Shown here one piece after another: positions 1 through 8,926 of a stretch of 64,000 bases of DNA (position 1 is the first letter of the stretch; every line of letters begins with the position of its first letter). The stretch covers positions 17,856-81,855 of the forward strand of contig NZ_VORY01000014.1 in the NCBI RefSeq assembly GCF_007997295.1. The letters run 5' to 3'. Below the pieces are notes generated by a model that was not told the DNA's origin, made no database searches, and saw only the letters and a program-made list of their open reading frames with translations. This DNA is from Gillisia hiemivivida (GTDB taxonomy: Bacteria > Bacteroidota > Bacteroidia > Flavobacteriales > Flavobacteriaceae). The position numbers and the translations under genes were made by a program.

Positions 1-140
1 AGATTCAATTTGTTATTGAACCTTATATTCGATTTGAAGGCAAAACAGGAGAACAAGCAACCATGTTCTTTAAAGATCCTTCAGGAAACGCATTGGAATT
101 TAAAGCCTTTAAAAAAATAGATCAACTTTTTGCTAAATAA
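1..140 (+). CDS. VOC (glyoxalase/bleomycin resistance) family protein, 3' end only
   Basis: Only the last 45 codons are in the window; the reading frame is open from base 3 to a TAA. The visible peptide contains [16 protein letters not shown], which matches the final beta strand of the vicinal oxygen chelate fold, where the Glu of LEF is normally a metal ligand. Family members include glyoxalases, dioxygenases and antibiotic-binding proteins, so the substrate cannot be named. The AI-2E-type transporter gene starts 9 bases downstream and may be co-transcribed. The family call rests on this C-terminal motif alone. Confidence 0.7.
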   Translation, partial: IQFVIEPYIRFEGKTGEQATMFFKDPSGNALEFKAFKKIDQLFAK

Positions 141-149
141 AAATTATAC

Positions 150-1169
150 ATGAAAAACTTAAGTTCCTCGCTAGTAAGACAGATTTTTGTTCTTTTACTT
201 ATTGCCTTTCTGGGAATCTTAATTTTCAAAGAGATAATTCCTTATTTATCTGGTGTTCTTGGCGCAGTTACTCTTTATGTGCTTCTGCGTAAATGGATGA
301 AAAAGCTGGTTGATCGTGGCTGGAAAAAAGCTTATGCTGCAGCTTTACTAATGGTAGGATCGTTTATTGGAATCCTAATACCCATTTCACTAATAGTTAT
401 CATGCTAACTTCTAAAATTGGCAAAGCTGTTGCAAATTCAGAAAAGGTGGTAATTGCCTTCAAAGAGCAAATAAATAAAATTGAAGAGTCTATTGGCTAC
501 AAAATAAGCAGTAATATAGATAGTGATTCCATAACAAGTTGGGTTTCCACAAATCTTCAAAGTTTTGCTGGAGGCACTTTCAATGCATTTATAGCGATAG
601 GGATCATGTATTTTATGCTTTACTACATGCTAATTAGTAGAGAAAAACTGAATGATATTCTTGGATCATATATTCCCTTGGCTTCAGACAATATCCATCT
701 GATAGGAAAGGAAAGCGACCTTTCCGTAAGATCTAATGCTTTAGGAATACCTTTGGTGGCAATTATTCAAGGAATAATAGCATTAATAGGCTTTTTGATA
801 TTTGGAGTTCCAGATCCATTTTTCTGGTTTGTGATAACAGCAGTAGGTTCAATGATTCCATTTATAGGGACAGCAATTGGGATTCTCCCAGTTACCATCT
901 TGTTATTCTCGCAAGGAATGGAATGGCAAGCAATTGCGATTCTTATTTATGGAGTAGTTGTAGTGGGATCTACAGATAATTTGGTAAGATTATATATTCT
1001 AGAAAAATTATCCAGTGTTCATCCCTTGATTACTTTATTTGGAGTGGTGGTAGGAGTGCCTCTCTTTGGATTTATCGGCCTAATTTTTGGCCCCTTACTT
1101 ATCTCCTTATTTTTACTTATATTAAAGATATACAAAACCGAATACAGCAATATTAACGACAATTTATAA
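150..1169 (+). CDS. AI-2E family transporter (PerM-like membrane protein)
   Basis: A 339-residue polytopic inner-membrane protein. Hydrophobic helices lie at about 11-50, 62-86, 140-165, 195-225, 228-260, 262-280 and 295-325. The hydrophilic stretch between helices 3 and 4 and the C-terminal GFIGLIFGPLLISL segment are typical of the AI-2E/PerM family (PF01594). Members have been linked to autoinducer-2 export or Na+/H+ exchange, but most are uncharacterised and the substrate here is unknown. The start has an A-rich leader and no Shine-Dalgarno sequence, as is normal in this phylum. The DUF1232 gene follows after 10 bases, so the two are probably one transcript. Confidence 0.85.
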   Translation: MKNLSSSLVRQIFVLLLIAFLGILIFKEIIPYLSGVLGAVTLYVLLRKWMKKLVDRGWKKAYAAALLMVGSFIGILIPISLIVIMLTSKIGKAVANSEKVVIAFKEQINKIEESIGYKISSNIDSDSITSWVSTNLQSFAGGTFNAFIAIGIMYFMLYYMLISREKLNDILGSYIPLASDNIHLIGKESDLSVRSNALGIPLVAIIQGIIALIGFLIFGVPDPFFWFVITAVGSMIPFIGTAIGILPVTILLFSQGMEWQAIAILIYGVVVVGSTDNLVRLYILEKLSSVHPLITLFGVVVGVPLFGFIGLIFGPLLISLFLLILKIYKTEYSNINDNL

Positions 1170-1179
1170 AAAACTTATT

Positions 1180-1587
1180 ATGAAAAATATATTTAGCAAA
1201 AAAGTAGAAGAAATAGACGAAGAATACATGAATGAAGAGATCACAAAGATCGATGGAGATGATGTAGACGTGGTGATGGACAAACAGGAAGATATTTCCA
1301 AAAAAATCACTAGCTCTAATATGTTAGAGAAATATACAGAATTGGCTAAAGTGATGTTTGGAATGCTTAAAGATTACAGAAAAGGAATCTATACAAATGT
1401 ACCATGGTTTACCATTGCCTCTATTGCCTTTGGATTTTTATATGTATTAAATCCGTTGGATATTATTCCAGATTTTATTCCTGGATTAGGATACATAGAT
1501 GATCTGGCCGTATTGAGTTTTGGTTTAAGATTTATTGAAAGCGATCTTCATAATTATTTGGATTGGAAGTTGGAATCTGAAGAATAA
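1180..1587 (+). CDS. YkvA/DUF1232 family protein
   Basis: A 135-residue protein. The first 65 residues are acidic and charged. The C-terminal half carries the DUF1232 (PF06803) core: a hydrophobic segment at about 77-92, then NPLDIIPDFIPGLGYIDDLAVL, the family's signature with its conserved Asp-Ile-Ile-Pro-Asp and Asp-Asp pairs. The biochemical function of this family is unknown; one membrane-associated hydrophobic hairpin is likely. It follows the transporter gene closely and is followed by a strong terminator, which closes this small operon. Confidence 0.85.
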   Translation: MKNIFSKKVEEIDEEYMNEEITKIDGDDVDVVMDKQEDISKKITSSNMLEKYTELAKVMFGMLKDYRKGIYTNVPWFTIASIAFGFLYVLNPLDIIPDFIPGLGYIDDLAVLSFGLRFIESDLHNYLDWKLESEE

Positions 1588-1603
1588 AAAAACCATTTTA
1601 TAC

Positions 1604-1637
1604 AAAAAAAGAGCAATCCAAGGATTGCTCTTTTTTT
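1604..1637. terminator. Intrinsic terminator after the DUF1232 gene
   Basis: A perfect 9-bp stem GAGCAATCC/GGATTGCTC with a 2-base loop is flanked by seven A and seven T residues, so it can act in both directions. It ends the upstream plus-strand operon and may also serve the convergent folD transcript. Confidence 0.9.
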
Positions 1638-1743
1638 ATACAAACTAAAATAATTTAGTGATAATCTGCTCTTTTAATAAGCTGATAAAATTTGATATCT
1701 TATCAACACACTTCCATATTTGTTTTCGGGAGGCTATGCCTGT

Positions 1744-2625
1744 CTAACTCAACCTATGGTTTTCTCTTGCCAATAAAGTGTTTTTAAGCAACATAGCAAT
1801 GGTCATTGGCCCTACACCTCCGGGAACTGGAGTTATAAAAGAGGCTTTTTTACTTACATTTTCAAAATCTACATCTCCTGTAATTCTATAACCTCTTGGT
1901 TTAGTTTCGTCAGGTACTCTTGTAATACCAACATCTATTATAACCACATCATCTTTTACCATTTCGGCCTTCAAGAATTCTGGATTACCTAAAGCTGTAA
2001 TAATAATATCTGCTTGTGAAGTGATCTGGGTAATGTTCTTTGTATAGCTGTGCGTTACCGTAACCGTAGAGTTACCAGGGAATCCTTTTCTTCCCATTAA
2101 GATGCTCATTGGTCTACCTACAATATGGCTACGCCCAATCACTACTGTATGCTTTCCTTTAGTCTCTACATTATAGCGCTCAAGTAACTCAATAATTCCA
2201 AATGGAGTAGCAGGAATAAAACTACTCATATCCAATGCCATTTTTCCAAAATTTGTTGGATGAAATCCATCTACATCCTTATCTGGATTTACGCTGAGTA
2301 ATACTTTTTGAGTGTCTATTTGTTCAGGAAGTGGTAATTGGACAATAAACCCATCGATATCTGGATTTTCATTTAGTTCTTTGATTTTCTTTAAAAGCTC
2401 GGTTTCACTAATTGTACTGGATAATTTCACTAAAGTAGATTCAAAACCTACTCGCTCACAAGCTTTCACCTTACTATTCACATAAGTTAAACTTGCACCG
2501 TCATTCCCTACAATTATTGCTGCAAGATGCGGTACTTTCTCTCCCCGATTCTTCATTTGCTGAACTTCTGCAGCAATTTCATCCTTTATTTCGTTGCTTA
2601 CTTTTTTACCGTCGAGAATTGTCAT
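1744..2625 (-). CDS. folD: Bifunctional methylene-THF dehydrogenase/methenyl-THF cyclohydrolase FolD
   Basis: Interconverts 5,10-methylene-, methenyl- and 10-formyl-tetrahydrofolate in the cytosol, feeding purine, formyl-Met-tRNA and one-carbon metabolism. At 293 residues it has the usual length. Visible motifs are YVNSK at 48-52 (catalytic Tyr/Lys), DGFIVQLPLP near 94-103, the NADP-binding GRSHIVGRP near 163-171, and the C-terminal TPVPGGVGPMT signature. Upstream on the same strand lie a broken four-helix-bundle gene and ffh. No clear promoter was recognised in the short leader. Confidence 0.97.
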   Translation of the reverse strand: MTILDGKKVSNEIKDEIAAEVQQMKNRGEKVPHLAAIIVGNDGASLTYVNSKVKACERVGFESTLVKLSSTISETELLKKIKELNENPDIDGFIVQLPLPEQIDTQKVLLSVNPDKDVDGFHPTNFGKMALDMSSFIPATPFGIIELLERYNVETKGKHTVVIGRSHIVGRPMSILMGRKGFPGNSTVTVTHSYTKNITQITSQADIIITALGNPEFLKAEMVKDDVVIIDVGITRVPDETKPRGYRITGDVDFENVSKKASFITPVPGGVGPMTIAMLLKNTLLARENHRLS

Positions 2626-2664
2626 ATTTTCTAATTGCAGTTATCAGTTTGCAGTAGGCAAACT

Positions 2665-3039
2665 TTAAATAGTTTTGGAACACCCAAATTTTTCGGGATT
2701 ATTAATCATATAATTTAGAAGTTTTCCTACCTCTTCACTTTTAGCATGTAATTTAGAATGATCATCATTAGATATATAGTTGCAAGCTAGAGCAAAATCG
2801 AACCATAATTGTGTTTCAGAATTTTCACTATCTGCATCCGTTAATTTACTTTTAAAATGCTTTACATAATCCCTCTTTCTATAAGCCTCAGCAATAGCTG
2901 AACAAACTCATCTAGAGGATCTTACGATTTGTGAGGTTAAAGCAAATTTCTCATCACTGGGAAACTTTTTTGAAATAGTAAAAACCTCCATTGCCAGATT
3001 AAAAGATTTCTGATAAGCTATCAAGGTTTTTAAACTCAT
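2665..3039 (-). pseudogene. Four-helix-bundle (S23/23S rRNA IVS-type) protein, interrupted by one in-frame TGA
   Basis: Read from an ATG just upstream, the frame gives MSLKTLIAYQKSFNLAMEVF followed by SDEKFALTSQIVRSSR, then TGA, then VCSAIAEAYRKRDYVKHF in the same frame to a normal TAA. That is 124 codons including the internal stop. The pattern fits the PF05635 family, in which SSRSVxxNIAEA is the usual consensus. The TGA at 2908-2910 therefore replaces the expected Ser codon, consistent with a single TCA-to-TGA change. There is no frameshift and the rest looks intact, so the lesion is recent, a sequencing error, or tolerated. Family members have no established function; they often occur as standalone genes or inside 23S rRNA intervening sequences. 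Confidence 0.8.
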
Positions 3040-3084
3040 ACTTATTTATTAATGCCTGCTGCATACTTAAGACTGCAAACTAGA

Positions 3085-4413
3085 CTATTTCATCCCCTTC
3101 ATCATTTGCATCATTTTTTGGCCTCCGCCTCCTTGCATCATCTTCATCATTTTACCCATTTGGTTGAATTGCTTCAATAACTGATTTACTTGCTGAACAG
3201 AAGTTCCAGATCCACCAGCAATTCTTTTCTTTCTAACCGAATTGATAAGAGTTGGCGTACTTCTTTCCGCAGGGGTCATAGAATAGATAATCGCTTCTAC
3301 ATGTTTAAAAGCATCATCATCAATATCGATATCCTTCAACATTTTTCCTGCTCCCGGAATCATTCCCAACAAGTCCTTCATAGAACCCATTTTCTTGATC
3401 TGGTGCAATTGCTTTAAAAAATCATCAAATCCAAATTGATCCTTAGCTATCTTTTTCTGAAGTTTTCTAGCTTCTTCTTCATCATATTGCTCCTGAGCTC
3501 TTTCCACTAAGGAAACAACATCTCCCATTCCTAAGATCCTATCTGCCATACGAGAAGGATAGAATACATCTATCGCATCCATTTTCTCACCGGTACCAAT
3601 AAACTTAATAGGCTTATTTACAACAGATTTGATCGAAATTGCCGCACCTCCACGTGTATCACCATCTAACTTGGTAAGGATTACCCCATCAAAATTCAAA
3701 CGATCGTTAAAGGCTTTTGCTGTATTTACCGCATCCTGACCTGTCATAGAATCTACCACAAATAAGGTCTCTTCTGGTTTAACAGCAGTATGAATATTTT
3801 GAATTTCTGTCATCATCGCTTCATCTATAGCAAGACGACCGGCAGTATCTATAATAACAACATTAAACCCATTTTGCTTGGCATGTGCAATTGCAGCCTT
3901 AGAAATAGCAACAGGATCTTGATTCCCTACATCACTAAAAACCTCAACTCCTATTTGCTCTCCAACAATCTGCAATTGATTGATCGCTGCAGGACGGTAA
4001 ATATCACAGGCCACTAAAAGTGGATTCTTATTTTTTTTTGTTTTTAAGAAATTAGCTAGTTTTCCAGAAAAAGTAGTCTTACCACTACCCTGTAAACCAG
4101 ACATCAAGATTACAGAAGGATTTCCAGAAAGATCTATCTCTTCTACTTCACCACCCATTAATTGGGTAAGTTCATCCTTAACCAATTTCACCATAAGTTG
4201 TCCAGGCTTCAATGCAGTTAATACATCTTGTCCTAAAGCTTTTTCTTTTACAGTGCTTGTAAATTCTTTCGCTATCTTATAATTCACATCAGCTTCCACC
4301 AAGGCTCTACGTACCTCCTTTAAAGTCTCCGCAACGTTTACTTCTGTAATTTGCCCATGTCCTTTTAAAACATGTAAGGCATTATCTAACTTATCACTTA
4401 AATTATCAAACAT
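3085..4413 (-). CDS. ffh: Signal recognition particle protein Ffh (SRP54)
   Basis: The GTPase of the signal recognition particle binds signal sequences of nascent membrane proteins together with 4.5S RNA and docks with FtsY. The 442-residue protein shows the N-domain at 1-90, a P-loop GLQGSGKTT at 106-114, DTAGR near 190, TKLDGDTRGG near 247, and a methionine-rich M domain ending in clustered MM pairs. It appears complete. It is transcribed toward the four-helix-bundle pseudogene and folD. The SRP RNA gene was not recognised in this window. Confidence 0.98.
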   Translation of the reverse strand: MFDNLSDKLDNALHVLKGHGQITEVNVAETLKEVRRALVEADVNYKIAKEFTSTVKEKALGQDVLTALKPGQLMVKLVKDELTQLMGGEVEEIDLSGNPSVILMSGLQGSGKTTFSGKLANFLKTKKNKNPLLVACDIYRPAAINQLQIVGEQIGVEVFSDVGNQDPVAISKAAIAHAKQNGFNVVIIDTAGRLAIDEAMMTEIQNIHTAVKPEETLFVVDSMTGQDAVNTAKAFNDRLNFDGVILTKLDGDTRGGAAISIKSVVNKPIKFIGTGEKMDAIDVFYPSRMADRILGMGDVVSLVERAQEQYDEEEARKLQKKIAKDQFGFDDFLKQLHQIKKMGSMKDLLGMIPGAGKMLKDIDIDDDAFKHVEAIIYSMTPAERSTPTLINSVRKKRIAGGSGTSVQQVNQLLKQFNQMGKMMKMMQGGGGQKMMQMMKGMK

Positions 4414-4435
4414 ATATTTTCCTTCAATCGTTATT

Positions 4436-4462
4436 CAAATAGACACCAAATGGGCTGTGCAA
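4436..4462 (-). promoter_or_regulatory. Possible Bacteroidota-type promoter of ffh
   Basis: On the minus strand a TTG is followed after 16 nt by TCTATTTG, one mismatch from the TAnnTTTG -7 consensus. It would start transcription about 20 nt before the ffh ATG. The spacing is slightly short, so this is tentative. Confidence 0.3.
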
Positions 4463-4686
4463 ATTTAGCAATTAATGCGGTAATTAGGAAAGATTCTTGC
4501 AACCTATAACATTATTTACTTTCAGCAGTATACAGAGAGGCTTTATACATTTAGTCGAGCCACGGTATTATAAAGTTAATTCTGATTTTAATTAAACTTA
4601 GGACATGGATTTATACCCGAAATAGAAAGATAATTAATTTAAGTGCAATGATTTGTACTATTCCAACCCTAATGAATCTAGCGCTT

Positions 4687-5574
4687 CTAAGAGTATTCTT
4701 CAAACATTTTAGACATTACCAAAACGTGCGGGATGGTCAAAGCAGCAATAAATGGAAAAAATATACTAATGATCCAAGTTGTGTTTTCTTTGAAAAAGAA
4801 AATAGCAATCATAAGCCCCACAATAGATATTAACCAATAGAGAATTGAATGTTTCAAATACGCCAAAACCCCATTTCCTTTTCCTTTACCATATAATACC
4901 TTTATTTGAGAATATAAGGAAGGAATTGCATGCCACACAATAAAATAAAAAGCAAAGCTCCATATCAAGGTTGATATCTTAAAAATGACGCCCAGCATTA
5001 AAATCAGGAAAAACTCCTTAAAGAACTCGTTAAAATTGGGGAACAAAACAGATCTCAATAAATAAGTTAAAATTAAAAATATCAATGCTGAAATATAGAA
5101 TACAATATTAAGTAATGAAGAACTTATTTCGATATGCGTAATATCTTTTAAGACCAAAATAGTTTCTGAACTATTGAACTTCAATATCATCGAAATAATT
5201 AAAAGTCCATAAGTAAAGGCAAAAAAACGTAAAATTCCGGAATTCTTAACTTGACCTTCTAACCAATGTTGTTCTCCAAAATGATAACAACTGAACAATA
5301 AAAAAATTATCAGAGCAGTTACCGGGAACAAATAAAATATGACAAAGGTAGAGAGTGCCATAAATACGTATAAACTAAGCTGCTTTTTTTTACTAAATCT
5401 ATTGCTGCCATTTAACTTTCCAATTATCCTAAGATCATTCGCACCATGTATAAGTCCTACTGTTAGCACCAATGAAATACCAAGATAGTTTGCTTCAGCA
5501 TGGTCAATAAAACCAATGAACCAAAAACTGAATAAGGTTATCACTAAAAGCACTCTATGCAGGCCTGACATCAT
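4687..5574 (-). CDS. blh: Brp/Blh family beta-carotene 15,15'-dioxygenase (retinal synthesis)
   Basis: An integral-membrane iron enzyme expected to split beta-carotene into two retinal molecules, the chromophore of the rhodopsin encoded divergently next to it. The 295 residues form about eight hydrophobic segments. The family's histidines are visible: H43 in GLIHGANDLR, H98 and H103 in CYHFGEQHW, H215 in WHAIPS, and H283 in IPHVLVMSKM; these are the likely iron ligands. Two Met codons stand at the start and either could be used. About 100 AT-rich bases separate it from the rhodopsin. Beta-carotene synthesis genes are not in the window. Confidence 0.93.
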   Translation of the reverse strand: MMSGLHRVLLVITLFSFWFIGFIDHAEANYLGISLVLTVGLIHGANDLRIIGKLNGSNRFSKKKQLSLYVFMALSTFVIFYLFPVTALIIFLLFSCYHFGEQHWLEGQVKNSGILRFFAFTYGLLIISMILKFNSSETILVLKDITHIEISSSLLNIVFYISALIFLILTYLLRSVLFPNFNEFFKEFFLILMLGVIFKISTLIWSFAFYFIVWHAIPSLYSQIKVLYGKGKGNGVLAYLKHSILYWLISIVGLMIAIFFFKENTTWIISIFFPFIAALTIPHVLVMSKMFEEYS

Positions 5575-5674
5575 AATAATGCAAAATTTGATAAATAAAA
5601 TTATTTATTCCACAAAAATTATCCAATTTTTGTTTAATTTTATTTAAATTTACTTAAACAAAACAATAAAAGCT

Positions 5675-6415
5675 ATGAAAACTTTGCTCTTTTTACCTTT
5701 GGTTTCTAAAATGGATCCTTCCGATTATGTAGGATTTACATTCTTTGTTGGGTGTATGGCTATGATGGCCGCTTCTGCGTTTTTCTTCTTATCAATTCGA
5801 TCGGTTGACAAAAAATGGTCAACTTCTATTTTAGTTTCGGGACTAATCACATTTATTGCTGCAGTACATTATTTTTACATGAGAGACTACTGGGCTGAAT
5901 TTGCAGAATCACCAACATTTTTTCGTTACATAGATTGGACGCTTACCGTTCCCTTAATGTGCGTTGAATTTTTCCTTATTCTGAAGGTAGCAGGTGCCAA
6001 AAAATCCCTGATGTGGAAGTTAATACTTTTTTCTGTAGTTATGCTTGTTACCGGATATATCGGGGAAGCAATAGACAGAGAAAATGCATGGTTATGGGGG
6101 CTTATTTCAGGGATTGCGTATTTCGCAATTGTATATGAAATATGGCTTGGTAAAGCTAAAAAAATCGCAGAAAATGCTGGAGGTGCGGTTCTATCAGCGC
6201 ATAAAACACTATGCTGGTTTGTACTTGTTGGATGGGCAATTTATCCTATTGGATATATGGCGGGAACTCCGGGATGGTACGATGGTATCTTTGGTGGTCT
6301 AAACCTAGATGTAATTTACAACCTCGGTGATGCCGTTAATAAGATAGGTTTTGGTTTGGTTATATATAATCTAGCAGTAAAGTCTAGTGAAAAAACTCAA
6401 GTGCATAACGCCTAA
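5675..6415 (+). CDS. Proteorhodopsin, green-absorbing light-driven proton pump (DTE type)
   Basis: A seven-helix, 246-residue type-1 rhodopsin of the inner membrane. In helix C, RYIDWTLTVPLMCVE gives R84, proton acceptor D87, T91 and proton donor E98, i.e. the D-T-E triad of outward H+ pumps rather than the N-D-Q triad of flavobacterial Na+ pumps. H65 is the expected partner of the acceptor. M95 occupies the tuning position where Leu/Met means green and Gln means blue. K223, in NLGDAVNKIGFG, is the retinal Schiff-base lysine and D219 its counter-ion. The first 20 residues may act as a cleavable signal, as in other proteorhodopsins. It pairs with blh and ends at a strong terminator. Confidence 0.97.
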   Translation: MKTLLFLPLVSKMDPSDYVGFTFFVGCMAMMAASAFFFLSIRSVDKKWSTSILVSGLITFIAAVHYFYMRDYWAEFAESPTFFRYIDWTLTVPLMCVEFFLILKVAGAKKSLMWKLILFSVVMLVTGYIGEAIDRENAWLWGLISGIAYFAIVYEIWLGKAKKIAENAGGAVLSAHKTLCWFVLVGWAIYPIGYMAGTPGWYDGIFGGLNLDVIYNLGDAVNKIGFGLVIYNLAVKSSEKTQVHNA

Positions 6416-6466
6416 TCTTATAGATGAATTACTAAGTTAGATGCTTTATCAAAATAATAATTTATT

Positions 6467-6498
6467 AAGATCCGTTCTTTCGAACGGATCTTTTTTTT
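6467..6498. terminator. Bidirectional terminator between the rhodopsin gene and argS
   Basis: An 11-bp perfect stem AAGATCCGTTC/GAACGGATCTT with loop TTTC is followed by a T run on the plus strand. It lies between two convergent genes and starts only about 50 bases after the rhodopsin stop codon. On the minus strand the following tract is AT-rich, so it may end argS too. Confidence 0.9.
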
Positions 6499-8278
6499 AC
6501 ATTCTTTCAGGAACCTGTATACCCAATAAACCAAATGCCGATTTAATAATATCACCAACAGATTTGGATAACTGTACTCTAAACTTCTTTTCTGCTTCAT
6601 CTGGCGTTCCTAAAATAGTCACATTCTGATAAAATGAGTTGAATTCCTTTACCAGATCGTATGTGTAATTTGCAATTAAAGCAGGACTATGATTCTCTGC
6701 AGCCAATTGAATAGTATCTGGATAAGATTGTAATTGCTTTATTAATTCTTTTTCCTTTTCATGTAATACATAAGATTGTGGAAGTTCCATCCCATCAGTC
6801 TCCAGATTTGCCTTTCTCAAGATAGACTGAATCCTTGCATAGGTATATTGAATAAATGGACCTGTATTCCCTTGAAAATCCACAGATTCTTCAGGATTAA
6901 ATAAGATTCGTTTTCTAGGATCTACCTTTAAAATATAATATTTCAAAGCACCTAACCCGATCATTTTATAAAGCTCCTCTTTTTCTTCTGAAGAATATTC
7001 TCCTAACTTCCCTAATTCTTCGGAAATGGATTTAGCGGTTTGAGTCATTTGAGCTATAAGATCATCTGCATCTACAACCGTTCCCTCTCTACTTTTCATT
7101 TTTCCCGTAGGAAGATCGACCATTCCATAACTTAAATGATATAAGTTATTTGCCCATTCGTAGCCTAATTTACTTAAGATTAAAAACAAGACTTTAAAAT
7201 GATAATCCTGTTCGTTCCCAACAGTATAAACCATTCCATCTATAGCAAAATCTTTTACACGCTGGATTGCAGTACCTATATCTTGGGTCATATACACCGC
7301 AGTTCCATCACTTCTCAAAACAATCTTTTCATCTAGACCATCTTCAGTAAGATCTATCCACACACTACCATCATCTTTTCTGAAGAAAACTCCTTTTTCA
7401 ATACCTTCAGCAACCACATCTTTACCTAATAAATAGGTGTTGCTTTCGTAATAATTCTTATCAAAATCTACTCCTAAGGTTTTATAAGTCTTTTCAAAAC
7501 CATCATAGACCCATTGATTCATCTTTTCCCAAAGTGCTTTCACCTCTTCATCTCCAGCTTCCCATTTAATAAGCATTTCCTTTGCTGCAACTAAGACCGG
7601 AGCTTGTGCTTTTGCCTCTACCTCAGTCTTACCTTCAGAAATAAGTGAAGCTATTTCTTTTTTATGTTCTTGGTCGAATTTTACATAGTAGTTCCCTACC
7701 AGTTTATCACCCTTTAATCCTGTAGATTCTGGAGTTTCTCCATTACCCCATCGTTCCCAAGCTAACATGGATTTGCAAATATGGATCCCACGATCGTTTA
7801 TGATCTGGGTTTTGTAGACTCTCCTACCGCTTGCTTTCAAGATTTCAGCAACAGAGAATCCTAATAAATTATTTCTAACATGACCTAAATGCAGTGGTTT
7901 ATTTGTATTCGGTGAAGAATATTCCACCATAATAGTGTCAGAATATTCATTAACCTCAGCTTTCCCAAAATCGGAATTATTAGCGATAGCTTCAAAAGAG
8001 CTTAAATAAAATTTATTGCTCAGCACAATATTCAAAAAGCCTTGAACCACATTAAAGCTTACTATTTCCTCCACATTTTCAACTAAATATTCCCCAATTG
8101 CATTTCCAAGCTGAACAGGATTAGTCTTAATTTGGCGAAGCATAGGGAAAGTTACCACGGTAACATCTCCCTCAAAATCTTTACGAGTAGGTTGAAACTC
8201 TACTTGTGCCAGATCTACTTGATGCAGATGTGAAATTGCTTCCTTTACTTTTTGCTCAATTTTATTCTGAATATTCAT
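6497..8278 (-). CDS. argS: Arginyl-tRNA synthetase
   Basis: Charges tRNA-Arg with arginine in the cytosol. The 593-residue class I enzyme has an N-terminal additional domain at about 1-110. The HIGH-type motif is HLGH at 130-133 within SSPNTNKPLHLGH, the degenerate KMSKS site is MKSREG near 390, and a DALR anticodon-binding domain begins with FIQYTYARIQSILR. It is full length. Its stop codon lies at the edge of the T run of the terminator shared with the rhodopsin gene. Confidence 0.98.
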   Translation of the reverse strand: MNIQNKIEQKVKEAISHLHQVDLAQVEFQPTRKDFEGDVTVVTFPMLRQIKTNPVQLGNAIGEYLVENVEEIVSFNVVQGFLNIVLSNKFYLSSFEAIANNSDFGKAEVNEYSDTIMVEYSSPNTNKPLHLGHVRNNLLGFSVAEILKASGRRVYKTQIINDRGIHICKSMLAWERWGNGETPESTGLKGDKLVGNYYVKFDQEHKKEIASLISEGKTEVEAKAQAPVLVAAKEMLIKWEAGDEEVKALWEKMNQWVYDGFEKTYKTLGVDFDKNYYESNTYLLGKDVVAEGIEKGVFFRKDDGSVWIDLTEDGLDEKIVLRSDGTAVYMTQDIGTAIQRVKDFAIDGMVYTVGNEQDYHFKVLFLILSKLGYEWANNLYHLSYGMVDLPTGKMKSREGTVVDADDLIAQMTQTAKSISEELGKLGEYSSEEKEELYKMIGLGALKYYILKVDPRKRILFNPEESVDFQGNTGPFIQYTYARIQSILRKANLETDGMELPQSYVLHEKEKELIKQLQSYPDTIQLAAENHSPALIANYTYDLVKEFNSFYQNVTILGTPDEAEKKFRVQLSKSVGDIIKSAFGLLGIQVPERM

Positions 8279-8318
8279 TCTTCGTAAATTTTAATCTTTA
8301 TGGCTAAAATACAAGCGG

Positions 8319-8326
8319 CAAAGATA
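8319..8326 (-). promoter_or_regulatory. -7 box of the argS promoter
   Basis: On the minus strand TATCTTTG is an exact match to TAnnTTTG and would start transcription about 37 nt before the argS ATG. A TTG lies only 14 nt upstream of it, shorter than the usual spacing of about 19, so the -33 element is weak or absent. Confidence 0.45.
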
Positions 8327-8391
8327 ATAGAAAATAGCCGCAAGCTCTAGAGCTTTGAGAGCAAATCACTATCTTTATAAAAAAGCGAAAA

Positions 8392-8820
8392 ATGCTGTTG
8401 AATATTAGCTACAATAGGTCAGAGACTAAAGAAAAGATAAACAAAGAAGTTGGGACGCCATTTACACTTCTAGAGCGGATAAAACTAAATGGCTCCGGCT
8501 CTCCTAAATTACAGATCACTTCCACCAGTATAGAAATCCACAACTTATTGATATTAGACATCAATACTAATATTTGTAATATAGAACTAAGACCAAAAGG
8601 GATTATAGTAATGTTTAGATCTTTACTAGAAACTTATGCTTTGATAATTCCTTATTACAAACTAAATCTTTACAAGGGGAAATCTGAGGAATACTCCGTA
8701 TATAAAGATCATTATTTTATAAAGATAAAAGCAGACAATCCAGCAATCCATAAATTCATGCTAAAAATATTAGATTATAAGGCAGATAATGCACTTCCGC
8801 AGATTGAAGATATCAGGTAA
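8392..8820 (+). CDS. Hypothetical protein, 142 residues
   Basis: Not recognised. No signal peptide, no convincing membrane helix and no catalytic motif is visible. The protein alternates hydrophobic and charged stretches, with a central IELRPKGIIVMFRSLLETYALIIP segment, suggesting a compact cytosolic alpha/beta fold. I recall similar hypothetical proteins in other Flavobacteriaceae, but this could not be checked. It is a monocistronic gene between argS (divergent) and marC, about 105 bases apart from the latter. Codon use is like its neighbours, so it looks like a genuine resident gene. Confidence 0.7.
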   Translation: MLLNISYNRSETKEKINKEVGTPFTLLERIKLNGSGSPKLQITSTSIEIHNLLILDINTNICNIELRPKGIIVMFRSLLETYALIIPYYKLNLYKGKSEEYSVYKDHYFIKIKADNPAIHKFMLKILDYKADNALPQIEDIR

Positions 8821-8926
8821 CATTAGAGTTACAATTTTAAATATCCTAACATCTAAATTTAATGCAAGCATCATTTAGTGGTAACGCAAAAGCTTCAACT
8901 TCGGAGCAATTTTGCTGTAAAAACAA

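Noticed and set aside
2908..2910. The in-frame TGA as a selenocysteine codon
   Set aside because: The family has Ser there and no catalytic role needing selenium. No selenocysteine machinery was seen in the window, so a nonsense mutation or error is simpler.
5578..5674. A promoter in the blh-rhodopsin spacer
   Set aside because: No TAnnTTTG box with a TTG at a fitting distance was found on either strand; weak partial matches did not have acceptable spacing.
5675..6415. The rhodopsin as a sodium or chloride pump
   Set aside because: Helix C carries Asp-Thr-Glu at the diagnostic positions, not Asn-Asp-Gln or Asn-Thr-Gln.
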